Shown here piece by piece: positions 35,774 through 46,012 of a stretch of 64,000 nt of DNA. The stretch is from positions 6,873,209 to 6,937,208 of the forward strand of contig OZ036000.1 in NCBI GenBank assembly GCA_964035015.1, in the 5' to 3' direction. The stretch comes from Corallium rubrum (taxonomy: Eukaryota > Cnidaria > Anthozoa > Scleralcyonacea > Coralliidae). The position numbers and the translations under genes are program-made. Each line of letters starts with the position of its first letter. The first letter of the stretch is position 1. The notes beneath the pieces are model-generated. The model saw nothing but the letters and a program-made list of their open reading frames with translations, was not told where the DNA came from and ran no database searches.

Positions 35774-36990
35774 TCACAAACGTTTGTTCAATCTTCGTTT
35801 TCTGCTATTTCTTGCAGCCGCCACCGCAGAATCTCTCCGAGCTCTTGGTGAGATCTGCTTCCGATCACAGGACAACTCCAAGGGAAATAAGTGTTGGATA
35901 GCTCGTTCCATGGTACTCTTGCCAGTTTTCAATATTGCTCCCTGTGCAACACCGTCTCTCCCCTTTATCAATCGGGTTACCACAGCTAGTCTCCAAAGGT
36001 TTTTTGGTTTCTGCTCATCTCGGATAATGACTACCTCTCCGATTTTGGGGTAGGGTGTTTCCTTTCCTCCTGCTGGTCGATGCTGTTCCTGTAGGCTTAT
36101 ATATCCCGCACATATTCCCGACTCCATTCCACATAGCTTGCTTGCACATTCTGAGGAACTTAGCACGTTTCTTCAGGTTCTTGTCAGCTATATGTGGTGT
36201 GGTTCAAGTCCAGGAATGTAGCTTGGGTTGATCTGGAGCATGGAGTTTGGTGTAAGCACTGGTTGTTGAATGTCATCTTCGAAATAAGTAAGCGGACGGT
36301 TATTTAGAGTGACCTCCACGTCTAGCACCACTTCCTCTAGCTCCGACCACTTGAGTATGCCATTCCCAATTGATTTGTAGAAGGCGTTCTTGAACAACCC
36401 GATAAGTCGTTCAAACTGATCCCCCACCCACCCACCAGGGGGATGGACTTAAATTGAAACGCCAGTTGATAGCTAGACCCGCAAGGAAATTCTTGAACTG
36501 TTCATCTTCTCTCACTTTCTGTAGCCATTTCACTGCAGCCTTGAAGGTGGCCCCGTTGTCGGAATACACCAGCTCTGGTCTTCCCCTCCTTGCGACAAAT
36601 CTCTTGAAGCACGCGATGAAATCTTCCGTCTCTAATGACCTTATCAATTCCAGATGGACAGCTCTCGTTAAATTACAGGCAAACAAGGTCAGATAGGATT
36701 TTCCTTCTCTTTTTGCGTTGATTTGGTACTTGATTGGGCCGGCAAAGTCCACTCCTAACATTTGAAACGGCGTAGTTCCCTCAGTTCGGGTACTTGGTAG
36801 GTTTCCTGGAGGAGGTGCTTGGAATGCCTTTGTTTGGAATCTTACAGCTGGGACAATCCTTTCTAATTTTCTTAACGAGGCGTCGAAGTCGTGGTACCCA
36901 GTAACGCTCCCGTACCTTAGCCATAGTTAATCCGACACCGCAATGAAGAGTGGAAAGGTGTGCTTAGACTAACAATGATGTGAAGGGATG
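35774..36990 (-). pseudogene. BEL/Pao integrase and C-terminal domain, frameshifted
   Basis: From high to low coordinates: a zinc-binding region ending in ERYWVPRLRRLVKKI and KDCPSC (about 36,950-36,850); an integrase core with LGVDFAGPI (first catalytic Asp) and ELVYSDNGATFKAA (second Asp) within 36,411-36,761; a frameshift in the CCCACCCACCCACC tract at 36,421-36,434; then GDQFERLIGLFKNAF with the expected catalytic Glu (36,188-36,427); then a segment with PYPKIGEVVIIRDE typical of the DUF5641 tail (35,774-36,166). Another frame change and a short gap separate the last two. All three catalytic acidic residues remain, but the reading frame does not. Confidence 0.85.
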
Positions 36991-37653
36991 CTTGTCTGGA
37001 AGGTATATCGGGTACTCTCCGCTTATTCGACCACGAACATTCCAAGATCTCTTGGTCGTTGGGTTGAAGATTCAACTGGATTTGATCCGCTTGGAAGTGG
37101 GTGTCTTGTTGTGCTGCTTGCTGGACCCGCTTAATCCACCATAGCCTCTGCTGTTCAACCTCTTGATTGTTGATTAGAGCGCTTTTCCTCTCTCAGGATT
37201 GGCTCCTACAATTCCAAATGAATCGTTGTATAAACGCTCCAATTCTTAAAACTTTAGGCAGGTCGTTGTACTTGTCAAGCAGGGAATCGAAGGCATCTTG
37301 TTTGGTGGTAACTGCAGCGAAGACTTCCCTGTTCACCTTAGCCTCAGCTCTGGCTGCTTCTGTGGATTCTACAGTTGCATCTGGTGGCCATTTGGGAGGA
37401 TTTCTTAACCATGTAGGACCCTCACTCCACGGTTGGTTTTTTACGACGTCTCCCCCTCAACTCCCCAGGTCAGCAGGATTTTTTGAGGTAGGTTACCCTC
37501 CATGATTGTCAGATAGTGTGGTGTGGTGTGGTGTGGTGTGGTGTGGTGTGGTGTGGTGTGGTGTGGTGTGGTGTGGTGTGGTGTGGTGTGGTGTGAGTGA
37601 GTGAGGTATTGTGAAGTTTTCGACCAATGAGTCACTCTAATCTTTCCAACGTT
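36991..37653 (-). pseudogene. Degraded BEL/Pao RNase H-like linker region
   Basis: This stretch lies between the RT/peptidase A17 part and the integrase, where BEL elements carry RNase H. No long minus-strand frame remains and the region is split by the pentanucleotide tract at 37,516-37,595. The assignment rests on position rather than on clear motifs. Confidence 0.5.
37516..37595. repeat. (GGTGT)n pentanucleotide microsatellite inside BEL pol
   Basis: About sixteen GTGTG-phase units lie within the retrotransposon, breaking its coding sequence. Confidence 0.95.
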
Positions 37654-38475
37654 TCAAAATCGTCTCTGGTAGCCTTGCATCCCAGGGCAATTTGGTCTCA
37701 CAAATGTCACGATACAGTAGTTTGGCAACCAGTGTGGTCGGTAACGCGAGAGCCAAAGGGTCGTAGATTTTAGCAAGTTGGGAAAGGATGACACTGATAG
37801 TGTCTCGTCCTCTATTCCAGGGTAGTCCAGTAATTTCCCGACATTTGGTTCAGCTCCTCCTAGTTGTTGTTTGGCGTACGTTATTTCTTCAGTACCACGC
37901 GATGACTTGCCACTTTCTTCCCGTTCTGTTGCGTTAGAATGCCACTTATTAATGGAGAATGTCCCGCTTTCAAACACATTCGTAGCGATTACCTTCTTTC
38001 TTCTTGTTTCTGCCACTGTAACGCCGCCAGTCATCAGATCATCGACATAGAGACGGTCACGTAGCTCTTGAACAACCTCGGGGAATTGGTCTTCCAAGTT
38101 ATCAAAGTGCTGGTTGAGAACTCCTGCGAGAAGAAATGGTGATGATGTGAGGCCGAACAGTGCTCTCGTAAACCGGTAGACTTTCATCTCGTCACTGTTT
38201 GGCTCTTTCCAATGAAAACGTACAGAGTCCCTCTCTTCCCCCTTGATTCTGATCTCAAGGAATGCCTTTTTAAGGTCACCAGTTAAAAGAATTGGGTAAA
38301 ACCTCGATTTCACTAAAATGTCCCAGAGCCGGTTCTGAAGAGGGGGACCAGAATGTAGACATTCATTCAACGAAGGCTGGTCGTTGTTCTCCCTCGCCGA
38401 CGCGTCATAGACAGTGCAGAGTTTTGTGCTCTCTGCATTTTTCTGGACAACACCCTTGTGAGGGATGTAGAACAC
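37654..38475 (-). pseudogene. BEL/Pao reverse transcriptase plus peptidase A17-like segment
   Basis: This 273-codon frame includes KLCTVYDASAREN, LTGDLKKAFLEIRI (first RT aspartate), LFGLTSSPFLLAG and RLYVDDLMTGG (catalytic YVDD), followed by FSINKWHSN, a phrase characteristic of the Pao region after RT. Below about 37,840 the peptide shifts out of the family pattern and the expected sequence continues in another frame, so the C-terminal part is frameshifted. Sense codons upstream to about 38,560 belong to the same element. The catalytic core of RT looks intact although the polyprotein is broken. Confidence 0.88.
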
Positions 38476-38594
38476 TTTTCCACTTGGCTCTTCAGGTGCG
38501 GTTTCAATTATTCCTTCCTGAAACTGCTCTTGTATTATGCTGTTGTACTCTTCATATTGGTATCACTTCATACTTCGCGAGCAGCTTCTTGTAG

Positions 38595-39157
38595 TTAGGG
38601 GTTTCTGGTCATCATAATTTGAGGTTTGTGTACTTTTGACAACTCGATCTCCATTTTGAACTGCCCGTCAACTGCTGCGAGATTGGCTGAATATATTTCC
38701 ACTTTGGTGGTCGTAGAACTCAACATCATGTCCACCATTCTCGTCTTCACTTGCTTTGGTCTTTTCTTGAGAGCATGAATCAGTTTGGCCGATGCATAAG
38801 AGCTACCAGACCCTGTGTCCAACAGTGCATGGGTCTTGATTCCATCGATTTCAATAACAACTATTGGGTAGATTATCTCATGGTCTTCTTGTCTGCTAAC
38901 TGTAAGCCCTGCCTCCGGGTCTGGTTGGCCGGGTTCGTGGTTAACATCACAAATCGAGGTGTGATGTCTTTTGCTGCAGTTCTTACACATCGTTGTACTT
39001 TTGCACTCTGGTGTGAATGTCCTGTGCAGTTGAAACACAACTTCTTTTTTCCAAGATTTCTTCCGTTCTTCTGCAGTCGTAACTGAGCCACACTACGAAG
39101 ACCGATGATTACCTTCGTTATACAATACGCACACGCTTTTGGTTTCCTGGCTGTCAA
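38595..39157 (-). pseudogene. BEL/Pao zinc knuckle and aspartic protease
   Basis: In one frame (38,873-39,157) there is KKLCFNCTGHSH, a zinc-knuckle type sequence. In another (38,595-39,038) there is CKNCSKRHHTSIC followed by THALLDTGSGSSYASAKL, an aspartic protease active site (DTGSGSS), and further DUF1758-like sequence. The two frames overlap, which indicates a frameshift near 39,000. It would process the gag-pol precursor in a working element. Confidence 0.85.
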
Positions 39158-40162
39158 CCTTTCCTTTGTTGTGCTTCGTCGATCTCGTTTCTTCGATGGG
39201 TCTCCTCATTTAGCATCTTGTATGACTGGATTTCGTCGGGTCCAGAGTCGCAAAGCTTCAGTAAATTGTACGAAGTTCCAGCTTCCCAGTTAGAGTCGCT
39301 TCTAACGAGATCTCCTCTGATGGCGGGCAATTTATCCAGAATCATTGAGACAGTGCCATTGACTGCGTCAAGTTAATTGTTTAAGTGTTTCCAACGACTG
39401 TACACAGTACGCCAGTTTCTCGAAAAACTCGTGGCGATAGGAGGCAGATCCAGTATTTCTTTTACGTAGGTTTTCACAATTTCACTTTCCTTTCCAAAAC
39501 GATCTTTAAGAATGGCAATGGCTCGGTTATAGCCTTCGACTGTATGCGGTAAAGCTTCTATGGTTTTCTTTGCCTTTTCACACAACAATTCTCTTAGGTA
39601 GGAGAACTTACTTACAGGAGGTACGCTGGTCTTGTCGATAGTTTCGGAATACAGACTCCAAAACCGAGGCCAGTCGCCATAAGTTCCGTTGAACTCAGTT
39701 ATTTGAAGTTTAGGTAACCTCGCTTGTAACTTGAGCGCTTCGTTGTTTGTCCGCGGTGTATCCGGTTTAATTATTTCGGTTTGTAGTTTCACTTTCGCTT
39801 CGGGTAGTTTAAGCTCAAAGTGTAGTCGTTCTTCTCGCTCTTGATTCTCTCTTTCGACTTTCTGATCACGCTGTAATCTTTCTATCTTTGCGTCTTGTTC
39901 TTCCAACCATCCTAACATTTCAATCATAGCGCTCGGCTGTTTCAATCTTGTTTACGACATCGTCGTTCCACTTGTCGATTTCACACGCGTCTATGCTTTT
40001 AGCGATTTTCTCTGCCTCGACGTCCCTTCGCAATCGGTTTACTTCAGACAGAGTTTCTTTCAAGGTATCGACGTACCTGGCAATTACTCGTTTTTTCTCC
40101 GTTTGTATAACTGTTTTAACTTTTCCCGTAGCTCGCTCAAGCTGTGTAATCTTCGTCCGAAG
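39154..40162 (-). pseudogene. BEL/Pao gag (DUF1759-like), truncated at its start
   Basis: The peptide LPKLQITEFNGTYGDWPRFW and the following YLRELLCEKAKKTIEAL are characteristic of DUF1759 gag proteins. The N-terminal part is a charged coiled coil (39,920-40,162), and the C-terminal part continues in another frame at 39,154-39,345. The first residues of the open frame are encoded by gypsy LTR sequence, so the true start has been lost at the 40,162/40,163 junction. Confidence 0.85.
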
Positions 40163-40230
40163 AATAAGCGAACTCACAACAACAACGGAAGGGGCTAATG
40201 AGCCCCAGACCCCGAGCGCATACCGTTACA
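40163..40230 (-). repeat. Truncated gypsy 3' LTR
   Basis: It starts TGTAACGGTATGCG on the minus strand and matches the 5' LTR through GGGGCTCATTAGCCCC to GTGAGTTCGCTTAT, where BEL sequence takes over. It lacks the 23 bp between CTTCCGTTG and TTGTTGTGAG found in the 5' copy. Confidence 0.85.
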
Positions 40231-40243
40231 TCCCTCTCCTTCA
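40231..40243 (-). promoter_or_regulatory. Polypurine tract of the gypsy element
   Basis: The minus strand reads TGAAGGAGAGGGA immediately before the TGTAAC LTR start. A purine tract directly next to the 3' LTR is where plus-strand DNA synthesis is primed in LTR retrotransposons. Confidence 0.8.
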
Positions 40244-40484
40244 GAGTTTGTTCGTTTATTTACGTGTCCGTCACATAGTCCACTTGAGGTTCTGCTTGTA
40301 GGAGAATTAGGGATTATAGCCGTTGGAACTAGATTGTTCTCGACTTGTGGGGGAACCTGTTGCTCTGGGGCTGGCATTGACTGTTGGTCTGACTCGTGAT
40401 TCTTGTCGTTCGTTTTCTCTCAATGGCACATCTGTATCCGTTACATCCTCGTCTGGTTCTGTCGTTCCTCGGTTTCTTCTCTTC

Positions 40485-40614
40485 TGTACTGTACTGTACT
40501 GTACTGTACTGTACTGTACTGTACTGTACTGTACTGTACTGTACTGTACTGTACTGTACTGTACTGTACTGTACTGTACTGTACTGTACTGTACTGTACT
40601 GTACTGCACTGTAC
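40485..40614. repeat. (GTACT)n pentanucleotide microsatellite inside gypsy
   Basis: About 25 GTACT units with a single interruption (GCACT) near 40,605. It lies after the integrase C-terminus and makes several long artificial ORFs on both strands. Confidence 0.97.
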
Positions 40615-41087
40615 TCCATCTCCAGATGTAACAATATACGATCTTGGACTGATTACTGTCTTCACTTTCGCCTTTTTCCATGTTTTCTCTCCTTGGTTGG
40701 GCTTCATTCGGACAACCTCACCTACCTTGAAAATTAGGAGGGTTTTAGCTCCTCTGTTGTAGTAGTAGGCCTGTTTCACTTTAGCTTTTTTCAGCTCTTT
40801 ATTCACCAACTTTACAGAGATAGCATGCTCCAGCAATTGACTCGATGTTGGGACTCTGGTTCGTGTTCGTCTTCCGAACAACCGCTGGTTGTGTTCTAAC
40901 AGTGCTAGGTAAGGATCCAATCCTGTAGCTGAGGCCTTTTCCATGATTCTTTTGGCCGTCTTGACGGCGCTCTCTGCTTTTCCGTTTGATTGAGGATACC
41001 ACGGCGATGAGGTCACATGTTCGAACTCATACTTTATGGCAAAGGCTTGGAACTCTTCGGAACTGTATTGTGGCCCATTATCGCTTA
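40615..41087 (-). pseudogene. Gypsy integrase C-terminal part, after a frameshift
   Basis: The frame contains VTSSPWYPQSNGKAESAVK, with the catalytic Glu of integrase, then a chromo-less C-terminal region (AYYYNRGAKTLLIFKVGEVV). The SDNGPQYS motif with the second catalytic Asp is encoded at about 41,060-41,085, in a frame different from the pol ORF upstream. A single-base indel near 41,095 explains the break. Confidence 0.85.
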
Positions 41088-43541
41088 CTATAACCTTTGC
41101 GGAATTCCATGTCGTGCCATGTGCGCTTTCAATTTGTTGATGATCGCTGTGCTAGTTTTCACATATAACTGGTCCACTTCAATAAAGTTGGAGTAGTAAT
41201 CCACTGTGACCATGTAATCTTTGTCTCGTAGTTGGAATAAATCAGTTGCGATGGACTCCCATGGTCGTGTGGGAACAGGATGGCTCATGAGAGGTTCTTT
41301 CTGGTTTGCTGTCTGATACGCCGAACAGATGCTGCAGCTGGTGATGAACTTATCGATGTCTTTATTCATACCTGGCCAGTAGAAGACGTCTCTTGCTCTT
41401 CGTAGAGTTGCTTGAATACCACCATGGTTGCAGTGGAGCTTTTCCTTCATCTCTGTTTTCATTCCTTCTGGCACGATCAACCTTTCTCCTTTGAAAATGA
41501 CTCCATCCTGAACCACTAGCTCGTCTCGAAAGGAATAGTAGAGACGCAGTGCTGGGGGAAGCGCATCGATTCTACTTGGCCATCCTTCTTTAATAATGGT
41601 TATCAGGGCTTGCAGGTTGTTGTCGGCCGCCGTTTGTTGTTGAAGTATGGTCAGGGTGCTTAGTTTTACAGACAGGTTTTTTAGCAAATCAATTTGCTCC
41701 ACTTCCTTTTCCGTGGCTGATCGTGTATAAGCATCACATCTTCGGTCTCTTGATATCGTTCGTCGCTTGGCTGAGTAATGGTTGCGCGACTCAACGTATC
41801 TACCATGTACATAAGGGGGCCCTTCTTGTAAACGACTTCTAATTCGAATTTCTGGAGCCGTAGCATCATTCGTTGTAACCGCCATGGTGTACTTTTTTAG
41901 AATGGACTCTGATGACGGCTTGTTATCTGATTCCACTGTCACTTTTCGACCATATAGATAACTTTCAAACTTATCCATTCCAAACACTATGGCCAGCATT
42001 TCCTTCTCGATCTGTGCATAGTGGACTTCAGTAGCTGTTAGGGCTCTGGACGCATATGCCACTGGTTGATTGTTCTGTAACAGACAGGCCTCCAGTCCGT
42101 TCATGGAAGCATTACACTGCAGCCGCGGTGTGATAGTTGGATCAAAGAACCTTAGAACTGGTGGCCGTGAGAGAATCTGTTGGAATTCCTCTAAGGCTTT
42201 ACTATGTGTATGCTCCTCCCAGATGAATTCGTTTCCTTTCTTGATCAACTCACAGAGAGGTGTGGTGATTTCAGCAAGCTTTGGGGCAAACTTTTGGACA
42301 TAGTTTACCATGCCAAGTAGACGTTGTACTCCCTGCTTGTCTGTGGGAACTGGCATGTCTCGGATGGCCTTGGTCTTTTCTGGATCCACCTTCAGCCCGT
42401 CGGCGGTAATGTGATGGCCCATGTAGGTTACCTCCTTGAGTCGTAGCTGCATCTTTTCAGCATTCAGCTTTAAACCCTTATCCTTACAACGCTCCAGCAA
42501 AGCTCTGGGGTTTCTGTCGTGGTCTTGCACTGCTTCCACGTCTGTTTTTCCACTGCCAAAGACAAGAATATCATCTGCGATTACTTTGATTCCCGGGCGG
42601 CCTACCAAGATAGCGTTATCTCGACGTTGAAACTCCTCTGGTGCTGGTGACAGGCCAAAAGGCATCCTCAGCCAACGGTACTGTCCCCAGGGAGTGCCGA
42701 ACGTGGTCGCAAATGAACTTGGCTCATCCAGGAGGACATGCCAGAAACCATTCTTGGCATCCAGGACTGAGAAACAACGAGCATGGGCCAAATCTGGCAA
42801 GATGTCGTCGATTGTTGGTAAGGGATAATGATTACGTTTGAGAGCTTTGTTCAATGGCTTGGGGTCGATGCACAATCGTATGTTACCATTCTTCTTCACT
42901 GTAATCACAGTGGCCGAGATCCAGTCTGTGGGGACGTCAACGGGTGTGATGACGTTTAGCTGAACTAGGCGGCTGAGTTCTGTTTTGAGTTTATCTTTTA
43001 CAGTGATTGGTATTCTCCGTGTAGGTAGTTGAACTGGAGGGACTGTTTTGTCAATTTCTAAGTGCATCGTACCAGGTAAAATACCCTCACCACGGAAAAC
43101 TTCTGGATACTCCTCAATAAGTTGTTGGGTGGTGAGAGGCTTGGTAGAGACTAGGGAGGGGGCTTCAGCTCCTGTCTCCGAGGCGAAAATGTTCTCTTTG
43201 TTGATCAGAAGTAACTTCATCTGTTGGCTAGCTTTCGCCCCAATTATTGACTTGCAATTCTCTTCGACGACCATGAATTCGACGCTATATTTCGTCAAAT
43301 TCTTAGGGTTAATGACTTGGACTCTTGTTTTTCCAACTGGTTTTATTTCGGACCCATTGTACATGACTAGGATTGTGTTGTTTTTTTCAATTCTTTTCTC
43401 TACTGGCTTTCGAAATAAATGCCTAAGTGTTCTTTTGGACAAAACGTTGACTGTAGCTCCACTGTCAAGCTGAAACGTTTCCAGCCTGCCATTAATCATC
43501 AGCGTGGCATTGGGCTTGTGGTTGTACTGCTGTGAAGTCAT
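41088..43541 (-). pseudogene. Gypsy pol: protease, reverse transcriptase, RNase H, integrase N-terminal part
   Basis: An 817-codon open frame. Near residue 27 there is FQLDSGATVNVL (aspartic protease). RT begins around residue 170 and has FSVLDAKNGFWHVLLD, RWLRMPFGLSPAPEEFQR and VIADDILVFG (a catalytic DD box in the IADD form). RNase H has LQCNASMNGLEACLLQ, where gypsy elements normally have Asp at the Asn position, then YAQIEKEMLAIVFG and VTVESDNKP. The integrase part has the HHCC-like zinc region (CNHGG through CSICSAY) and ATDLFQL with the first catalytic Asp. It ends at a frameshift close to 41,095. The Asn change would be expected to disable RNase H. Confidence 0.9.
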
Positions 43542-43568
43542 GCATATTCCTCTGATGAATCTGTGTCG

Positions 43569-44427
43569 TCATCCACGCCGGATACCGATTTTCTGGGCCA
43601 AACGGTTTGGTTTGGCCTTACATGCAACTGCGAAGTGGTTCTTTCTTTTGCATAACGAGCATGTTTTTCCCCAAGCTGGACATTTGAACTTATCTCTGGG
43701 GTGACTTTTGCTGAAAAACTTACACTTGATCAGGCCTTCCTCTGTCGTTTTCTCGCGTATCCCGTGCTCTTTGCGAGTTTCTCTGTCGAATGCCAGTACG
43801 TCTTTGGCGGTTTTCATCGATTGGACTTGTTTCGTCGTTTTTTCATATGATCTGCAGATTTCGATACTTTGGTGTAGAGTAAGGTTTGAAACTTGTAACA
43901 GCTTCTTCCGTGTCGAGCTATCCTTGACACCAATCACGATCCTATCCCTTATCAGATTGTCCTCGAGTTGACGAAAGTTGCACGTTTTGGCTAGAGCACG
44001 AAGGGCTGTAACATAGGCATCGACTGTCTCGTTGGGCTCTTGCTCGCGCTTATTGAAACGATACCTTTCATACGTTTCATTTGTCTCACCGATGCAGTAC
44101 TTTTCCAACTTCTTTAACACAACGTCGACGTCCTTCTTCTGGTCTTCATTTTCGAAGTCAAGGCCGTCAAAAACATCAAGTGCATCAGCACCAATACACG
44201 TTAACAACGTCGCTGTTCGCAGCTCTTTGTTCGTTCCTGGATTCTTCGGATCTTTCAAACGAGCGGCGGTTTCGTAGCCTTCCAGGCTCTAGAGAATCGC
44301 TTCCAGTTAGTGGCTATATTACCGCTCATGTCCAGTTGGGATGGCATGGGTAAATTCACGGGAATTTGTATTACTCTGGTCTCTGGAGGTGCCATCGACG
44401 GCTCGGGTTCGTCATGGTCGGCCATAT
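43569..44427 (-). pseudogene. Gypsy gag with CCHC zinc knuckle, frameshifted near its start
   Basis: The likely start is ATG at 44,427 (MADHDEPEPSMAPPE...). The frame shifts near 44,288 into the long frame from 44,258, which carries a retrotransposon gag domain (RYRFNKREQEPNETVDAYV, LEDNLIRDRIVIG) and a zinc knuckle CSLCKRKNHFAVAC near the end. The gag stop lies just before the pol frame (43,541), so pol is in a separate frame. Arrangement and length (about 285 residues) fit an Mdg1- or cigr-like invertebrate gypsy lineage. That lineage is a guess. Confidence 0.85.
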
Positions 44428-44517
44428 TTTTCGCACTTCGCTCGAGTCGAAAGAAAGTACTTCTGGTTTTTTACCACTGGTAACCATAACGTGGAGTTCA
44501 CAAGTATGATTTAATTT

Positions 44518-44530
44518 ACTCCTGGTACCA
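44518..44530 (-). promoter_or_regulatory. tRNA primer-binding site of the gypsy element
   Basis: The minus strand reads TGGTACCAGGAGT directly after the 5' LTR end CTAAACA. A TGG start is the complement of the CCA end of a tRNA. I cannot name the tRNA with confidence. Confidence 0.7.
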
Positions 44531-44697
44531 TGTTTAGTTACTTAACTAATGAACCCTTCAGAACAAAGCAACTTTTAATCTAAAGGTTTGTCTACAAACA
44601 GCTCTGTATAAGCGAACTCACAACAACAACGATCTGGGTGGCCCGGTTACAACGGAAGGGGCTAATGAGCCCCAGACCCCGAACGCATCCCGTTACA
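44531..44697 (-). repeat. Gypsy 5' LTR, 167 bp
   Basis: It starts TGTAACGGGATGCG and ends CTAAACA on the minus strand, the usual TG...CA boundaries, followed immediately by the primer-binding site. It contains the palindrome GGGGCTCATTAGCCCC. Confidence 0.88.
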
Positions 44698-44970
44698 ACT
44701 GTCACGTATCCTGAATCTTTTCGCTTATCCAAGATAAATCACAAAAGGTTTTAAAGGTTTAATTCACAGTTCACAGTCACAGTTTAGTTTAATACTCTCG
44801 CTCGAAGCACGGCCTCACAACGAATACACTCAATTCCCAGAGTAACCCTTCGAGAAAAGTCAAAAGATAGCCCTTGTTTACAATGGAGTAGGGTGACGGT
44901 CTTCGACTTAGGACTATGCGTGTTATTTCCGGCGGAAATACGTAGTCTGTTTTTAGCTCAATCTCGGACA
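44698..44970 (-). repeat. Putative 5' end/LTR remnant of the outer element
   Basis: The minus strand starts TGTCCGAGATTGAGC at 44,970 and shares about 60 bp with 35,559-35,639. It continues to the gypsy boundary at 44,697. The rest has no match at the low-coordinate end, so the pairing is incomplete. The CACAGTTCACAGTCACAG phrase near 44,766 is a small internal tandem. Confidence 0.4.
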
Positions 44971-45000
44971 TAAGGTCGTCGACATTACAAGTTTACATTA
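44971..45000. repeat. Third copy of the 30-bp unit, flanking the retrotransposon nest
   Basis: TAAGGTCGTCGACATTACAA followed by GTTTACATTA corresponds to the tandem units at 34,951-35,010, with about four changes. Confidence 0.7.
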
Positions 45001-45084
45001 TAAGGTTTGTGTTGGGGTCAGGCCTAGACAATGCAAAGTACCTGTTTGCGTGTATTACATAATCACAAAAAATACTGAAGCGGA

Positions 45085-45312
45085 CTACAATCCTGGACAA
45101 AAATAGTGGCAAAAACCAGTTCTTTCTTCAAAATCTAACTTTCAGGGGCCCCCTCCCCCGACTGTCGCCCCCCTCCCCCCAATATCAATGTTTTCCTAAG
45201 TCATCTGGTCTGGAATCCAACAATCAACATTGATAATGGGGGAGAGGGGAGATTTCAAAGATATTTATGAATTTTTCACACTTTTGCCAATAATTTATGT
45301 CCGGGATTGTAG
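45085..45312 (+). mobile_element. Mariner-like MITE, copy 1
   Basis: Termini CTACAATCCTGGACAAAAAT and ATTTATGTCCGGGATTGTAG are inverted repeats, with TA at both ends as expected for Tc1/mariner targets. The whole 228 bp matches 46,806-47,023 in reverse complement, including CTTTCAGGGGCCCC, AATATCAATGTTTTC and ATCTGGTCTGGAATCC. Confidence 0.85.
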
Positions 45313-45613
45313 CTTGTCTGAGAGGTAGAGGAGGATGGAAGTACTCCAGACCGCGCAACAATTGAAAGCTGTGCTGTCGGGTACCCTAGATAATACAAAG
45401 CTAATTGACTACAGCTACAGATTGCATCAAATAGCTAGCATTTCTGCGAACCAAATTTCAAAAAAATTCCGGGGAAGGCATACCCCCAGACCCCCCTAAA
45501 ATGTGGATAATAAAAAGTTTGACTAAAACAAAAAAAATCCTAGATCCGCCTGTTCATTTTTCTATTCAAAAAATAGCTCAAATAAATTAAGTCGTTAGTA
45601 AAAAAAGATCTAT
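45313..45613. other. Transposon-like debris
   Basis: The phrase AATTCCGGGGAAGGCATACC with CCCAGACCCCCC is of the kind seen in degraded DNA elements elsewhere in this window (for example 51,755). There is no gene. Confidence 0.4.
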
Positions 45614-46012
45614 TTACTTAATATCAATCCTACCTGACAAACACGTTTGTGGTAGGTTCATTAATCGCTCAGCAACAGGCCTATCTTTCTCGACATTCAA
45701 AGCGATTTCATGGGCCTTTCCCTTTAAATGACGATCTACATTATATTTTGTTACTCCATTTGTTCCGTCCATAAATTTCTTCATTGCATTTTTCGCTGAT
45801 CCGTTGCACGTGGGATGCAGCAAAATAGAGGATGAATTCTGTCTGTAAACATTGGACAACAATGACCAACATTGACACAACGAGTGTAGATCCTTCGATT
45901 TCTTCGGTTTTATATCTCAGGATGTCACCTCTACACCAGGATTTAAAAGTAGAAAGCTTTGCTTTTTTCCCTTTGTGATTTGATGATGCCATCGTGATGA
46001 CGATTATCTTTT
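45614..46012 (-). pseudogene. Zinc-finger-like protein fragment, probably hAT-transposase-derived
   Basis: Two overlapping minus-strand frames: an N-terminal one (45,741-45,992) starting MASSNHKGKKAKLSTFKSWC with RGDILRYKTEE, and a second (45,614-45,880) with HPTCNGSAKNAMKKF, TNGVTKYNVDRHLKGKAHEI and a basic tail. Together they look like one Cys/His-rich N-terminal finger split by a frameshift near 45,870. Similar N-termini precede domesticated hAT-like proteins of the zinc finger 862 kind. That likeness is from memory and unverified. The rest of the protein is absent. Confidence 0.4.

Larger units (their letters stand above)
35559..40162 (-). mobile_element. BEL/Pao LTR retrotransposon, degenerate
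   Basis: Read on the minus strand, the domains appear in BEL/Pao order: gag (DUF1759-like), zinc knuckle, DUF1758-type aspartic protease, reverse transcriptase with YVDD, Pao peptidase A17-like region, integrase zinc-binding and core domain, and a DUF5641-like C-terminal domain. At least four frameshifts separate these pieces, so it cannot make an intact polyprotein. A (GGTGT)n microsatellite interrupts it at 37,516. The gag end is fused directly to a gypsy 3' LTR fragment at 40,162/40,163. Domain names come from motif recognition, not from a database search. Confidence 0.85.
40163..44697 (-). mobile_element. Ty3/gypsy LTR retrotransposon, nearly full length, inactive
   Basis: On the minus strand: 5' LTR (44,697-44,531), primer-binding site, gag with zinc knuckle, protease, RT, RNase H and integrase, polypurine tract (40,243-40,231), and the first 68 bp of the 3' LTR (40,230-40,163). 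The total is about 4.5 kb. Two frameshifts (near 44,288 and 41,095) and a changed RNase H residue make it non-functional. The 3' LTR is cut off where BEL gag begins. The 68-bp LTR remnant lacks a 23-bp segment present in the 5' LTR, so the LTRs have diverged. Confidence 0.9.

Noticed and set aside
40323-40762. ORFs with Tyr-Ser-Thr-Val-Gln or Cys-Thr-Val-Leu-Tyr repeats
   Set aside because: Translation of the (GTACT)n tract. The only real coding signal here is the gypsy integrase end.
36454-44353. Plus-strand ORFs of 60-140 codons across the retrotransposons
   Set aside because: Antisense shadows of the minus-strand gag and pol sequences. They show no domains of their own.
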